This document shows, in pieces, positions 36,642 to 45,610 of a DNA stretch of 47,062 bases (position 1 is the first letter of the stretch; the number at the start of each line of letters is the position of its first letter). A program made the position numbers and the translations under genes. A model generated the notes under the pieces. The model did no database searches, was not told the DNA's origin, and worked only from the letters and a program-made list of their open reading frames with translations. Origin of the DNA: Devosia psychrophila (GTDB lineage: Bacteria; Pseudomonadota; Alphaproteobacteria; Rhizobiales; Devosiaceae); the NCBI RefSeq assembly GCF_000971275.1, contig NZ_LAPV01000124.1:1-47062 (forward strand). Reading direction: 5' to 3'.

Positions 36642-37902
36642 ATTGGCTCATACTCCCGCCGCGCAGGACAAGCTGCGGGCGCTGGGCATTCTTGCCCTCA
36701 ATGGCATGTTCGACGAAATGGACGCCGTCGGCGTGCTGCGCTACGCGGTGAGCGATGTGTTGCCGGGCGACCTGGCGATCGTCTCGTCTTTCGGCGCTGA
36801 TTCCGGCGTGCTGCTGCATCTGGTGGCGCAGGTCGATCCGTCGATGCCGGTGTATTTCCTCGAAACCGGCAAGCATTTCACCGAGACGCTGGACTATGTC
36901 GAGACGCTGAAAAAGCACCTCGGCCTGATCAATGTCCACGCCATCCATCCCAGCCCGGAAGATGTGAAGCGTTTTGATCCGGCGGGAACCTTGTGGGAAA
37001 CCGATCCCGACAGCTGCTGCCACATTCGTAAGACCGAGCCGCTGGAGCCGATCACAGAGCAGTATGGCGGCTGGGTTACCGGCCGCAAACGCTTCCAGAC
37101 CAAGGAGCGCGGCGTGCTGCCGCATTTCGAGCTGACCAGCGACGATCGCATCAAGGTCAACCCTTTGGCCTACTTTACCGATGCCGATGTCAACCAATAC
37201 AAGATCGACCACGGCTTGCCCGAGCACCCGCTGTTCGCTAAGGGCTACAAGTCGATCGGCTGCGCCCCCTGCACTTCGGTGGTTGCCGAGGGCGAGGATC
37301 CGCGCGCCGGACGCTGGCGCGGCCTCAACAAGAAAGAGTGCGGCATCCATTTCGATTTCAACGGAGCGATCGCCTCGCCCATGACCGCTGCGACCAAACA
37401 TACGCTCTGGAAAGATGGCGCCTTCATCGCCGATCCGTTCCACGAATGGACCGAAGCCGACGAGCCGGCGACGGCAAGCTACAAGCATGTGCCGCTGCCG
37501 GTGTTCCTCGCCAACCGCGATGCCTTCCTCGCCACCCAGCACCCGCTCGGGCTGCTGGTGCTGCCGGGCGACAATGTCGAGCAGGTGGAAGCCGATCTCG
37601 GACGCTTTGTATCGGTGGCCATCAAGTTCCCCGCCTTCAGCGATGGACGCGGCTATTCGACAGCACGGTTGCTAGTAGAACGCTACAATTACGCTAACGA
37701 AGTGCGAGCCATCGGCGACGTCTTGCAGGACCAGATTCCGCTGATGCGCCGCTGCGGTTTCAACGCTTTTGTAGTGACCCATGAGCCGACGCGCGAAGCG
37801 CTGATCGAGAACCGGCTGCCTGAGGTGGCGCTGTTTTATCAGCCGGTCGGGGTCACTGAAATCCCTGTCGGCACGCGCCCCTTTCTTCGTCGCGTCCACT
37901 GA
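36628..37902 (+). CDS. cysH: adenylylsulfate reductase fused to a DUF934 domain
   Basis: This 424-residue protein has two domains. Residues 1 to about 245 are CysH: SSFGADSGVLLHL (about 52-64) is the nucleotide-binding loop; C130-C131 and C212-x2-C215 are the four ligands of the [4Fe-4S] cluster typical of APS (not PAPS) reductases; and ECGIH (237-241) is the catalytic cysteine tail. Residues about 262-415 are a DUF934 domain (FIADPFHEWTEADEP onward, FSDGRGYSTARLLVERY), a small protein that in other Hyphomicrobiales is a separate gene next to cysH. The frame is continuous across the join. AAGGAG lies 7 bases before the ATG, and the start overlaps the cysI end by 14 bases. Confidence 0.92.
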   Translation: MAMPKLAHTPAAQDKLRALGILALNGMFDEMDAVGVLRYAVSDVLPGDLAIVSSFGADSGVLLHLVAQVDPSMPVYFLETGKHFTETLDYVETLKKHLGLINVHAIHPSPEDVKRFDPAGTLWETDPDSCCHIRKTEPLEPITEQYGGWVTGRKRFQTKERGVLPHFELTSDDRIKVNPLAYFTDADVNQYKIDHGLPEHPLFAKGYKSIGCAPCTSVVAEGEDPRAGRWRGLNKKECGIHFDFNGAIASPMTAATKHTLWKDGAFIADPFHEWTEADEPATASYKHVPLPVFLANRDAFLATQHPLGLLVLPGDNVEQVEADLGRFVSVAIKFPAFSDGRGYSTARLLVERYNYANEVRAIGDVLQDQIPLMRRCGFNAFVVTHEPTREALIENRLPEVALFYQPVGVTEIPVGTRPFLRRVH

Positions 37903-37945
37903 GGTAAGTGGACCGCAACTATCCTATTTAATCCGGGGACCTTGA

Positions 37946-39001
<1,056 letters not shown>

Positions 39002-39014
39002 GCCTAGCGTTAAC

Positions 39015-39041
39015 GCCTTTTCCTTGCGGGAAAGGCATTTT
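39015..39041 (+). terminator. intrinsic terminator after the ferredoxin-NADP reductase gene
   Basis: GCCTTTTCC (39015-39023) pairs with GGGAAAGGC (39028-39036) around a TTGC loop, followed by ATTTT. It lies 13 bases after the stop; the ferredoxin at 39077 would then need its own promoter or read-through. Confidence 0.75.
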
Positions 39042-39076
39042 GCGGGGTATGGACGCCGCGTTGTTGAGGACCGCGC

Positions 39077-39397
39077 ATGATCATTCACGTCACCGACCAG
39101 CAGGGTGAAAACCACGCGCTCGAAGGTCTCGAAGGCTGGCGCGTGATGGAAGTGATCCGCGACTGGGGCCTTGATATCAAAGCAGAATGTGGCGGCGCAC
39201 TGAGCTGCGCCACCTGCCATGTCTATGTCGACAAAGATTGGCTCGACGTCGTCGGCGCCCCCAGCGACGAAGAAGAAGACATGCTCGACAGCGTCGGCGA
39301 TGTCCGCTCCAATTCCCGCCTCAGCTGCCAGATCCTGTGCAGCGATGCGCTGGACGGGCTCAAGGTTACGCTGGCGGCCAGTGCCTCGAAGGACTGA
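39077..39397 (+). CDS. 2Fe-2S ferredoxin, adrenodoxin type (second copy)
   Basis: This 106-residue electron carrier has C38, C44, C47 and C84 as cluster ligands (C-x5-C-x2-C-x36-C) plus a further Cys88. The docking region DEEEDMLDSVG is strongly acidic. It is a paralogue of the ferredoxin at 32443 but clearly diverged (N-terminus MIIHVTDQQGENHAL). It sits directly behind a ferredoxin-NADP reductase, so the two probably form an electron-transfer pair, for which the sulfite reductase is the nearest candidate acceptor. The start ATG has AGGACCG upstream. Confidence 0.92.
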   Translation: MIIHVTDQQGENHALEGLEGWRVMEVIRDWGLDIKAECGGALSCATCHVYVDKDWLDVVGAPSDEEEDMLDSVGDVRSNSRLSCQILCSDALDGLKVTLAASASKD

Positions 39398-39508
39398 TCG
39401 GTCGCAGACGTAGTTATGCGTAACCTGATTTGAGAGAATGTTTACAATCCTGTGGCAGCCTAGCGTCAGCATCAGCCCAAAAATGACAATCATCTCAGGA
39501 TCATAGTG

Positions 39509-40276
39509 ATGACTTCTGCAACCAGTTGCGCCGGCTGTCGCAACGCTGACGCCAGTGCATTCGCCATACCATTCACCATGGCGTTCCAGCCGATCGTCGA
39601 CGTGGTGGCGGACAAGATATGGGGCTATGAGGCCCTGGTCCGCGGCGTCGGGGGCGAGGGCGCCTTCCAGGTGTTGAGCCAGGTCAACGAGCAAAACCGC
39701 TACGCTTTCGACCAGGCCCGTCGGGTCAAGGCGATCGAGCTGGCCGGTGCCGGTATCGCTGGAGGGGACGCAAAGCTCAGCATCAACTTCATGCCCAACG
39801 CCGTCTATGAGCCCAAGGCCTGCATTCGCGCCACCCTTGAGGCGTCCGGGCGGATGCAGTTCGATCCGAAGCGGCTGATGTTCGAGTTTACCGAGAACGA
39901 GCGGATGGACGACGTTGCTCACGTCAGTCACATCGTGGCGGAATATCGCCGGATGGGTTTCACCACGGCGCTCGATGATTTCGGCGCTGGCTATGCCGGG
40001 CTGGCGCTACTGGCCAAGTTCCAGACCGACCTGATCAAGCTTGATATGGAACTGCTGCGCCACATCGAGGCCTCAAGGGTCAAGCAGGCCATCGTGCGCG
40101 GCCTGGTGGGTATCGCCGCAGAACTTGGAATAACGGTGCTGGCCGAAGGCGTCGAAACCGCTGAAGAGCTTTCGGTGCTCAGGGCCACTGGCATCAGGCT
40201 GTTCCAAGGCTATTATTTTGCCCGACCGGTTGTCGAGAAATTCCAGTCTTATGGCGAGTTGAGCAGGGCCGCCTAG
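39509..40276 (+). CDS. EAL domain protein (cyclic di-GMP phosphodiesterase)
   Basis: This 255-residue protein consists almost entirely of an EAL domain. The motif YEALVRG (about 41-47) stands for EAL; INFMPNAVYEP, FEFTENE, the Asp pair in LDDFGAGYAG (about 151-160), KLDMELL and LAEGVETAEE follow in order, and the end has FQGYYFARP. All metal and substrate ligands look intact, so it should hydrolyse cyclic di-GMP to pGpG. The N-terminus has two cysteines in CAGCR, conserved in single-domain EAL proteins, of unknown role. ATG 39509 has CAGGA 8 bases upstream; a GTG one codon earlier is also possible. No GGDEF domain is present. Confidence 0.93.
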   Translation: MTSATSCAGCRNADASAFAIPFTMAFQPIVDVVADKIWGYEALVRGVGGEGAFQVLSQVNEQNRYAFDQARRVKAIELAGAGIAGGDAKLSINFMPNAVYEPKACIRATLEASGRMQFDPKRLMFEFTENERMDDVAHVSHIVAEYRRMGFTTALDDFGAGYAGLALLAKFQTDLIKLDMELLRHIEASRVKQAIVRGLVGIAAELGITVLAEGVETAEELSVLRATGIRLFQGYYFARPVVEKFQSYGELSRAA

Positions 40277-40284
40277 GAGTCAGG

Positions 40285-40312
40285 GCCGGCCATCGGTCCG
40301 GCTCCGGTTGTT
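40285..40312 (+). terminator. likely terminator after the EAL gene
   Basis: GCCGG (40285-40289) pairs with CCGGC (40298-40302), then TCCGGTTGTTTT follows. The stem is short but GC-only and T-rich DNA follows, 8 bases after the stop. Confidence 0.5.
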
Positions 40313-40416
40313 TTCATTCAAATTATCATCTGGTATCCTTTGGAAACTGACGCTATATAAGTGACTGTCCAGGGTGGCGCGGGACGGTTGTTTTTTCCAT
40401 ACCCGAGGCACCAAAA

Positions 40417-40845
40417 ATGACACCGGCACAACTGCACATTCACAACGATTGCCGGCCCGTTGGCGAGATCCTGCACCATATCGGCGGCAAATGGACAGTG
40501 CTGACCATCAACCTGCTGAGCGACGGACCGAAAAGGTTTTCTGAGATCAAGCGCCAGATTGGCGGGATCAGTCAGAAAGTGCTGACGGCCACGTTGCGTG
40601 AGTTGGAAATGGACGGCTTTGTCACCCGGACGGTGACGCCATCAATCCCGCCGCGGGTTGATTACGAACTGACCGAGTTGGGAAGCGACCTACAGAAGCC
40701 GCTCGACGTGCTGGGCAGGTGGGCCGTCGATAACCGGCCGAAGGTGCTCGAAGCGCGCGGGCGGTTTTTCAGCCTGCACCCCGAGGCCAAACCCAAAGCC
40801 AATTCGAAGCTGGCCACTTTGCCGTTGATGCAAGCCGCCGAATAG
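40417..40845 (+). CDS. HxlR/MarR-like winged-helix regulator
   Basis: This 142-residue HxlR-family regulator contains the family cysteine C12 in HNDCRP (used for redox or aldehyde sensing in some members), the winged helix HHIGGKWTVLTINLLSDGPKRFSEIKRQIGGISQKVLTATLRELE (quoted in parts: GGKWTVLTINLL, ISQKVLTATLREL) and the wing DGFVTRTVTPSIPPRVDYEL. The C-terminal tail is basic. GAGG lies 8 bases before the ATG. It is transcribed alone: the terminator-like site of the EAL gene lies before it, and it ends directly against the convergent ycjF-like gene, whose stop codon starts at the very next base. The target is unknown. Confidence 0.9.
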   Translation: MTPAQLHIHNDCRPVGEILHHIGGKWTVLTINLLSDGPKRFSEIKRQIGGISQKVLTATLRELEMDGFVTRTVTPSIPPRVDYELTELGSDLQKPLDVLGRWAVDNRPKVLEARGRFFSLHPEAKPKANSKLATLPLMQAAE

Positions 40846-41856
40846 TTATTTCGGATCGGCCGCCAGCTTTGTCAGTTCGCCGATGAAGTCCCGCACCATC
40901 GGCTGCTTTTGCGTTTCGAAGGGCAGGGGGCGGACGACGCGCATTGCGGCGATGCCGACACGGACCGTCATCAGGCCGTTGACCACGCCTTCGCCCAAGC
41001 GGGCGGAGAGCTTTGCGGCAATGCCTTGGCCGACCAGTTGCTCGACAACGCCGTCGGTCAGAACCAGGCCGCCGGTGACAGCCAGATGGGCCAGTACGGC
41101 ACCGGTAAGCCGGAAGAAGCCGAACAGGCCCGGGCGGGCGCCGTAAAGGGCTGCAATAGCTCCTGCCAGCCGGATGCTCTCGTACACGACGAAGGCGATA
41201 TCCACCAAGGCGCGAGGCGAGACTGCAGTCACGAGCGCGACGCGTCTGGCAGACGCTGCCGTCAATGCCTTGGCGCGGGCGTCGAGGGGCGCCATCAGGC
41301 TGCGTTCGGCGAGGGCGATAGTTTCGTGGCCGTCGAACAGATGGGGGATATTATCGACCACCTGCTGCCGCGCGCGGGCCAGGTCGGGCCGGGCGGCATA
41401 GATGGCGGTCAGGCTATCGACGACCTTGTGGGCGCGGTGAGCGTCGTTTTCGGCGGTCGCCAGGACGGCATCGCGCTTGAGGGCATCTAGCACGCGCAGG
41501 CGGCGCAGGGCGAACATTTCGCGTGCGCACAAAGCCAGCACGGCGACGAGGAACGCACCCAGCACGCCGAGACCAAGCCAGCCTAGCCATTCATTGGCGG
41601 TGAACAGGTCATGGATCAGCCGGTCGGCGGCGAGGCCGAGGCCGGCGGAAACCAATATCCCACCTGTGGTCCAGGCCAGTCGCTTCAGCCAGCCCATGCG
41701 GCGGGGCGGGCGCGCAGTAGCCTCCGCTTCGTCGATGGACGCGTCGAACTCTGGTTCGGTCAAAATCACGCTGGCCGGCGCGAAGGCGCGTGGCATGCGG
41801 TAGGCTTCGGTGTCTTCCACGGGCGTGGTGGTGGGGCGTGCGATCGGGCGTTTCAT
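40846..41856 (-). CDS. YcjF-like inner-membrane protein (TIGR01620/DUF697)
   Basis: This 336-residue protein has a charged, disordered N-terminus (1-50, rich in P, E, A), two adjacent TM segments (about 57-110, LVSAGLGLAADRL and LGLGVLGAFLVAVLALCAREM), a cytoplasmic helical part with many alanines and arginines, and a DUF697-type C-terminal half (about 205-320) with VDIAFVVYESIRLAGAIAALYG and LGEGVVNGLMTVRVGIAAMRVVRP. It is coupled by an ATGA overlap to the YcjX-like ATPase just upstream on the minus strand, an ancient pair induced by envelope or heat stress in enterobacteria. Its molecular role is unknown. Confidence 0.88.
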   Translation of the reverse strand: MKRPIARPTTTPVEDTEAYRMPRAFAPASVILTEPEFDASIDEAEATARPPRRMGWLKRLAWTTGGILVSAGLGLAADRLIHDLFTANEWLGWLGLGVLGAFLVAVLALCAREMFALRRLRVLDALKRDAVLATAENDAHRAHKVVDSLTAIYAARPDLARARQQVVDNIPHLFDGHETIALAERSLMAPLDARAKALTAASARRVALVTAVSPRALVDIAFVVYESIRLAGAIAALYGARPGLFGFFRLTGAVLAHLAVTGGLVLTDGVVEQLVGQGIAAKLSARLGEGVVNGLMTVRVGIAAMRVVRPLPFETQKQPMVRDFIGELTKLAADPK

Positions 41857-43304
41857 GCGAGCCAGTCTCCCGCCAGATAGTCGAGGGCGCGGTCAAAGCG
41901 GATATGGGGCAGCACGACATCGCCGTTGGTGTTGCGGTCTAGGGTCTGGGGTGGCGTGAAGCGCAGGAAGTTCAGCTCCACCGGCCGTCCGTCCTCGAAC
42001 AATGAGTCCGGGCGCTCCGGCAAGTCACCGGGAAACAAGGCGATTTCGGTTTTCCCGTCATAGGCCGTGCCATCGAGCATTTCGCCGGCCATCGGCGTGC
42101 CGATGATGGTGGGCAGCGTCTCGCCGCCCTCGCTGATTGTGCCTTCGCGGGTGGCGCGGATACCGGCCAAGGCGATGGATTTCGTCTCGACACCAGCAAA
42201 GCGGGCTCGCTTGCTGGCATTCGAAACGAGACGATTGAGGATGATTTCCAGCCGGTCGTGGCTGGTGTGATGCACGTGGTCGGCCTTGGTGGCGGCAAAC
42301 AGGATGCGGTCGATCTTGCGTACGAATGGGCGCAGCAATGGATTGGTCTCGCCCTGCCGGAAGCAGGCGAGGACGGCGCTGAGCGCGGTTTCCAGATCGG
42401 CAACGGCGGTGGGGCCGGCGTTGAGGGCGCGAAGCGTATCGACCAGCACGACCTGCCGGTCGAGCCGGGCGAAGTGATCGCGGAAGAACGGGCGAACCAC
42501 TTGATCCTTGTAAGCCTCGTAGCGCCCTTCCAGCATGGCATAGAGGCTGTTGCCACGCACGTGCTGCTGCGGGCGGGGCAACGGGGCAAAGGTCAGCGCG
42601 GGCGAGCCCTCGAGGTCGCCGGGCAGCAGGAAACGACCGGGCGGCAGGGTTGACAGCGCGCCATGCTCGCGGGAGCGTCGCAGATAATCGGTGAAGGCCG
42701 CGGCCAGCCGTTCGGCATCAACGTCATTGGCGTTTTTGAGCGGATCGATTTCCCCGAGCAGTGTGATGAAGGGGCCGGCCTCCTTGCCGGAGTCCGGGCG
42801 ATTGGCTCGGTCGAGCGCTTCTGCGCTCCATTCGGCAAAGCTCAGTCCCAGCAGCGGCAGGTCGAGCAGCCATTCGCCGGGGTAATCGACGATATCCAGA
42901 TTGAGCGTCGATGGGCCCGTGATGCCGGCGTACCAGTGCCTCGACTGGAATTTCAGGACGAGACGGAGCTGGGATATGCGACGCGTGCTTTCGGGCCAGA
43001 ACGGCGTCTTGCCGGTCAGCGCGGCCAGATGCTGCTCATAGGCAAAACGCGGGATAGTGGCGTCCGGATACTCGGCAAGCCGGGCGCCGATGAAGCGCCC
43101 CTCGGCCAGCGGCGCAAAGCCGGGCATGCGGCCCCCGGTCAGCAGATTGTGGACTAGGGCGGTGATGAAAATGGTCTTGCCGGCGCGGCTGAGGCCGGTG
43201 ACGCCTAGCCGAAGCGTCGGCGTAAAGGCCCCAGTCGCGGCATCGGCCAGGTTGGAGAGGGCAATGCCCAGTTCGTCGACGATGGTCGTGGGAGAATTGG
43301 GCAC
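41853..43304 (-). CDS. YcjX-like P-loop ATPase/GTPase (DUF463)
   Basis: This 483-residue protein has a Walker A motif, VTGLSRAGKTIFITALVHN (about 34-52), and further conserved DUF463 segments: NLDIVDYPGEWLLDLPLL for the switch region with DYPGE, a long helical insertion, DRQVVLVDTLRALNAG (about 288-303), and LFAATKADHVHH (about 338-349) in the position of a G4-type NKxD motif. The function is uncertain, but ycjX-ycjF pairs are stress-linked and conserved. The GTG start at 43304 has GAGAG upstream; it gives the usual length and MPNSPTTIVDELGIALSNLA at the N-terminus. The C-terminus overlaps the ycjF start by 4 bases. Confidence 0.9.
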   Translation of the reverse strand: MPNSPTTIVDELGIALSNLADAATGAFTPTLRLGVTGLSRAGKTIFITALVHNLLTGGRMPGFAPLAEGRFIGARLAEYPDATIPRFAYEQHLAALTGKTPFWPESTRRISQLRLVLKFQSRHWYAGITGPSTLNLDIVDYPGEWLLDLPLLGLSFAEWSAEALDRANRPDSGKEAGPFITLLGEIDPLKNANDVDAERLAAAFTDYLRRSREHGALSTLPPGRFLLPGDLEGSPALTFAPLPRPQQHVRGNSLYAMLEGRYEAYKDQVVRPFFRDHFARLDRQVVLVDTLRALNAGPTAVADLETALSAVLACFRQGETNPLLRPFVRKIDRILFAATKADHVHHTSHDRLEIILNRLVSNASKRARFAGVETKSIALAGIRATREGTISEGGETLPTIIGTPMAGEMLDGTAYDGKTEIALFPGDLPERPDSLFEDGRPVELNFLRFTPPQTLDRNTNGDVVLPHIRFDRALDYLAGDWLA

Positions 43305-43400
43305 GCGCGGGTCTCTCGATCAATCCGCAAGATAGGGATTTGTGGAAAGGGTTCAAGCGGGGATGGGAAGGGCGTTTGCTCGCTGGTACGAGGGCTTTCG

Positions 43401-43497
43401 CCTCCCTCCCCTTGAGGGGATGGAGCGAGGGAGGGGGTGGTCCGGTTGATTACGGATAGACCCCACCCCAACCCCTCCCCTCAATGGGGAGGGGAGC
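43401..43497. repeat. C/T-rich palindromic repeat, shorter relative of the 17332 element
   Basis: CCTCCCTCCCCTTGAGGGG (43401-43419) faces CCCCTCCCCTCAATGGGG (43472-43489) in inverted order, with GAGGGAGGGGGTGG and CCCCACCCC between. It fills most of the gap between the ycjX-like gene and metA. It matches the outer and inner arm words of the 153-base element at 17332-17484 but lacks the central GGAGTTAGC palindrome. Confidence 0.7.
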
Positions 43498-43528
43498 AAA
43501 GGCCGCAGCGCCTTGGTAAAAGCCGCGT

Positions 43529-44443
43529 CTAGGCCTTTCCGATCTCGGCCTTGTCATAAGGCGTCGTCTGGTAAATCTCGTTGATCCAGTTCTGGAACAG
43601 CAGATGGGCATGGCTGCGCCAGCGGTTTTCCGGCGTGGCGCTGGTGTCGCCATTGGGAAATAGGTTTGTCGGCTGGGGCGTATCGAGCCCCGCCTTGACG
43701 TCCCGCTCATATTCATCGGCTAGCGAGCGGTTGTCATACTCCAGATGATTGAGAAAATGCACCGCGTGGTGCTTCTGGTCACCGAGCATCGAGACGCCGA
43801 TCTCGGCATTGTCGATCAGCACTTCGAGATCGGCACCCAGCGTGGTGCGGTCGATATCATTGTAGCGCGAAACCGGGATCATTGGGCTATCGGAAAAACC
43901 GCGCAGGAAGGGCGAGCGCGGGTTGACCACCAGATGGCGGAATACGCCGAAGGCCTTTTCCGCCATACGATAGCGTTGCGCACCGTGGAAATGGTGCAGG
44001 GCGGCCTGGGCGCCCCAGCAGATGAACATGGAGTGGTGCACATTGGTCTGCGTCCAATCCATGATTTCCACCATCTCCTTCCAATAGCGCACCTCTTCGA
44101 ACGGGATGTTTGCGATGGGCGCACCCGTGACGATGAAGCCGTCGAACTTCTGCTCCCGCACCTGTTCCCAGGTCTTATAGAAGGTGTTGAGGTAGTCCTC
44201 CGAGGTGTGCTTGGACTGGTGCTCAGTGATGCGCACGAGGGTCAGCTCCACCTGCAGCGGCGTCGAGCCGATCAGGCGGGTGAACTGGGTTTCGGTGCGC
44301 TCCTTGTTGGGCATGAGGTTGAGCAGGCCGATGGAGAGCGGACGGATGTCCTGCCGCGCGGCGCGGGTCGAATCCATCACGTAGACACCCTCGTCTTCAA
44401 GGGTCTTGCGAGCGGGCAGGTTGTCGGGAATTCGAATAGGCAT
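43529..44443 (-). CDS. metA: homoserine O-acyltransferase (MetA family)
   Basis: MetA activates homoserine for methionine synthesis by transferring a succinyl or acetyl group. The 304-residue length is normal. Catalytic Cys142 is in FICWGAQAALHH, and H233-L-E235 provides the His and Glu of the triad; MPNKERTETQFTRLIGSTPLQ is the conserved N-terminal stretch. The position that separates acetyl (Glu111) from succinyl (Gly111) users in characterised enzymes is Ala111 here (TGAPIANIPFEEV), so the acyl donor cannot be decided. Rhizobial relatives are commonly annotated as homoserine O-acetyltransferase (metAA). The start ATG has a weak GAGG about 10 bases upstream. I found no SAM riboswitch in the 125 bases upstream. 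Confidence 0.92.
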   Translation of the reverse strand: MPIRIPDNLPARKTLEDEGVYVMDSTRAARQDIRPLSIGLLNLMPNKERTETQFTRLIGSTPLQVELTLVRITEHQSKHTSEDYLNTFYKTWEQVREQKFDGFIVTGAPIANIPFEEVRYWKEMVEIMDWTQTNVHHSMFICWGAQAALHHFHGAQRYRMAEKAFGVFRHLVVNPRSPFLRGFSDSPMIPVSRYNDIDRTTLGADLEVLIDNAEIGVSMLGDQKHHAVHFLNHLEYDNRSLADEYERDVKAGLDTPQPTNLFPNGDTSATPENRWRSHAHLLFQNWINEIYQTTPYDKAEIGKA

Positions 44444-44520
44444 ATCAGCCTCTTAAGCCAGTTTGATCGAAAAACGATTCAGGCGGTACGCGTCTCCCCG
44501 TGGAGATCGCCGGTCTCGTG

Positions 44521-44570
44521 GCGCGCTTCCGAACCGGAAAAGCGGGGTCCACTTTTCCTGGAAGCGCGCT
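44521..44570. repeat. Hyphomicrobiales-type palindromic repeat
   Basis: GCGCGCTTCC (44521-44530) and GGAAGCGCGC (44561-44570) are perfect arms, with GGAAAAGCGGG/CCACTTTTCC inside. Elements with the AAAAGTGGACCCCGCTTTTCC core are frequent between genes in this order. Its outer edge overlaps the last base pairs of the P-loop ATPase gene, including its stop codon at 44569-44571. Confidence 0.75.
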
Positions 44571-45435
44571 AGCGCATTCGCTTTTCGATCGCGGCGGCCA
44601 TCAGGTCGATGAACTCGTCGCCGTCGCGCACGGTGGCGAGGTCTGAAGCCTCCACCACATAGCCAAAATTGTCGGCCAGTGCCTGGTAGCGCGGCAGACG
44701 GTCATGCATCAGGGCTTCGAAACCCCAGGCGCCGAAGCCGGCTGGGTCAACGTCATGATCTTCGACGATGCCGTTGATGAGCTTGTACTCGGCCCATTTC
44801 GCCACCAAGAATTCGGGCCGGTAATAGATCGGCTTGGGGCTCTGCTTGAAGCGGCGGACCAGCTCTGCCGCGTCCTTGCCGGTGCCGCGGATGTAGAGGA
44901 GGGCCGTGGAGGCGGCGAGCGTTTTCACCACTTCGTCGTTCGGATCGGTTTGGTCGATGACCTCGATCAGCGAACCGCCGGTATCGGTGATGAAATCGTC
45001 ATAGTTGTAGAGCGACTGCGCGCGTTCGATGAAATGTGGCACGTCCCTGAGTGCGGCAATTTCGGCCACCCGATGCTGCTCCTGGCGACGCTGGTATTCC
45101 TCCAGCGGCAAGCCTCCCTTGTCAGGGTTTCCGGGCCTGCCCAAGTAGGTCGAGAGCGGATCGAGATTGTCGAAGGTGATGTTGGACGAAATGTAGATCG
45201 AGTCCGAGCGCAGCAGTTCGGCGAGGAACGGCAGCTTCATCGCTTCGTGCTTGAAGTTGTCAACGATGTACTCGCCCATGTACCGCGTGCCGATGCGGTA
45301 ATCGGCCGAGTAGTGAAACCACTTGCTGGCCCGCAGCATGTTGCTCAGGCGCGTCTTGCCAACACCGGCCATGCCGAACACGGTCACGGCGCGGCGTGGC
45401 GCTTTCACGAATTCATCGGCACTCGAAAACAGCAT
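44569..45435 (-). CDS. conserved P-loop ATPase/kinase-like protein
   Basis: This 288-residue protein starts with a P-loop, VTVFGMAGVGKTRLSNMLR (about 17-35), in the first 40 residues. Further segments are conserved-looking but unassigned: HYSADYRIGTRYMGEYIVDN, ISSNITFDNLDPLSTYLGRPG, a charged helix EEYQRRQEQHRVAEIAAL, FITDTGGSLIEVID (possible Walker B), and LLYIRGTGKDAAELVRRF (quoted in part). Such single-domain ATPases occur across alphaproteobacteria without known function; kinase activity on a small molecule is possible, as the Walker A is close to those of shikimate or adenylylsulfate kinases, but the rest does not fit either. The stop lies in the repeat at 44521-44570. It is divergent from flgE. 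Confidence 0.75.
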   Translation of the reverse strand: MLFSSADEFVKAPRRAVTVFGMAGVGKTRLSNMLRASKWFHYSADYRIGTRYMGEYIVDNFKHEAMKLPFLAELLRSDSIYISSNITFDNLDPLSTYLGRPGNPDKGGLPLEEYQRRQEQHRVAEIAALRDVPHFIERAQSLYNYDDFITDTGGSLIEVIDQTDPNDEVVKTLAASTALLYIRGTGKDAAELVRRFKQSPKPIYYRPEFLVAKWAEYKLINGIVEDHDVDPAGFGAWGFEALMHDRLPRYQALADNFGYVVEASDLATVRDGDEFIDLMAAAIEKRMR

Positions 45436-45493
45436 GGAACGCCCCGGTATTGCGGTCTCTGCATTACTGCAACGGCCCTCCGATCACAAGCGG

Positions 45494-45532
45494 GCGGCAA
45501 TTTCTGCCGCGTGCTCGGACTCTCTTGCCGGG
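45494..45532. promoter_or_regulatory. candidate enhancer sites upstream of the flgE sigma-54 promoter
   Basis: GCGGCAATTTCTGCCGC (45494-45510) is an inverted repeat with two GCGGCA half sites, and TTGCCGGG (45525-45532; CCCGGCAA on the other strand) follows 15 bases on. They lie about 65-100 bases upstream of the -24 element, the usual place for an activator of a sigma-54 promoter. The CGGCA core resembles the ftr sites bound by FlbD in Caulobacter; the resemblance is loose. Confidence 0.4.
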
Positions 45533-45594
45533 ATATCGCCGCAATTGCAGGCAGTTATCCTGAAAAACCCAGCAAAATCAGAGGCCAAGGTAGT

Positions 45595-45610
45595 TGGCAT
45601 CCTCCTTGCA
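45595..45610 (+). promoter_or_regulatory. sigma-54 (-24/-12) promoter of flgE
   Basis: TGGCATCCTCCTTGCA has GG and GC separated by exactly 10 bases, with TGGCA at -24 and TTGCA at -12, matching the RpoN consensus. It lies 52 bases before the flgE start codon in the 227-base divergent gap. Transcription would start about 12 bases after the GC. Confidence 0.7.

Noticed and set aside
44444..44568. SAM-II type riboswitch upstream of metA
   Set aside because: Alphaproteobacterial metA genes often carry one, but the conserved GATTT...pseudoknot pattern is not in these 125 bases; the region holds only a small TCTCC/GGAGA hairpin and a palindromic repeat.
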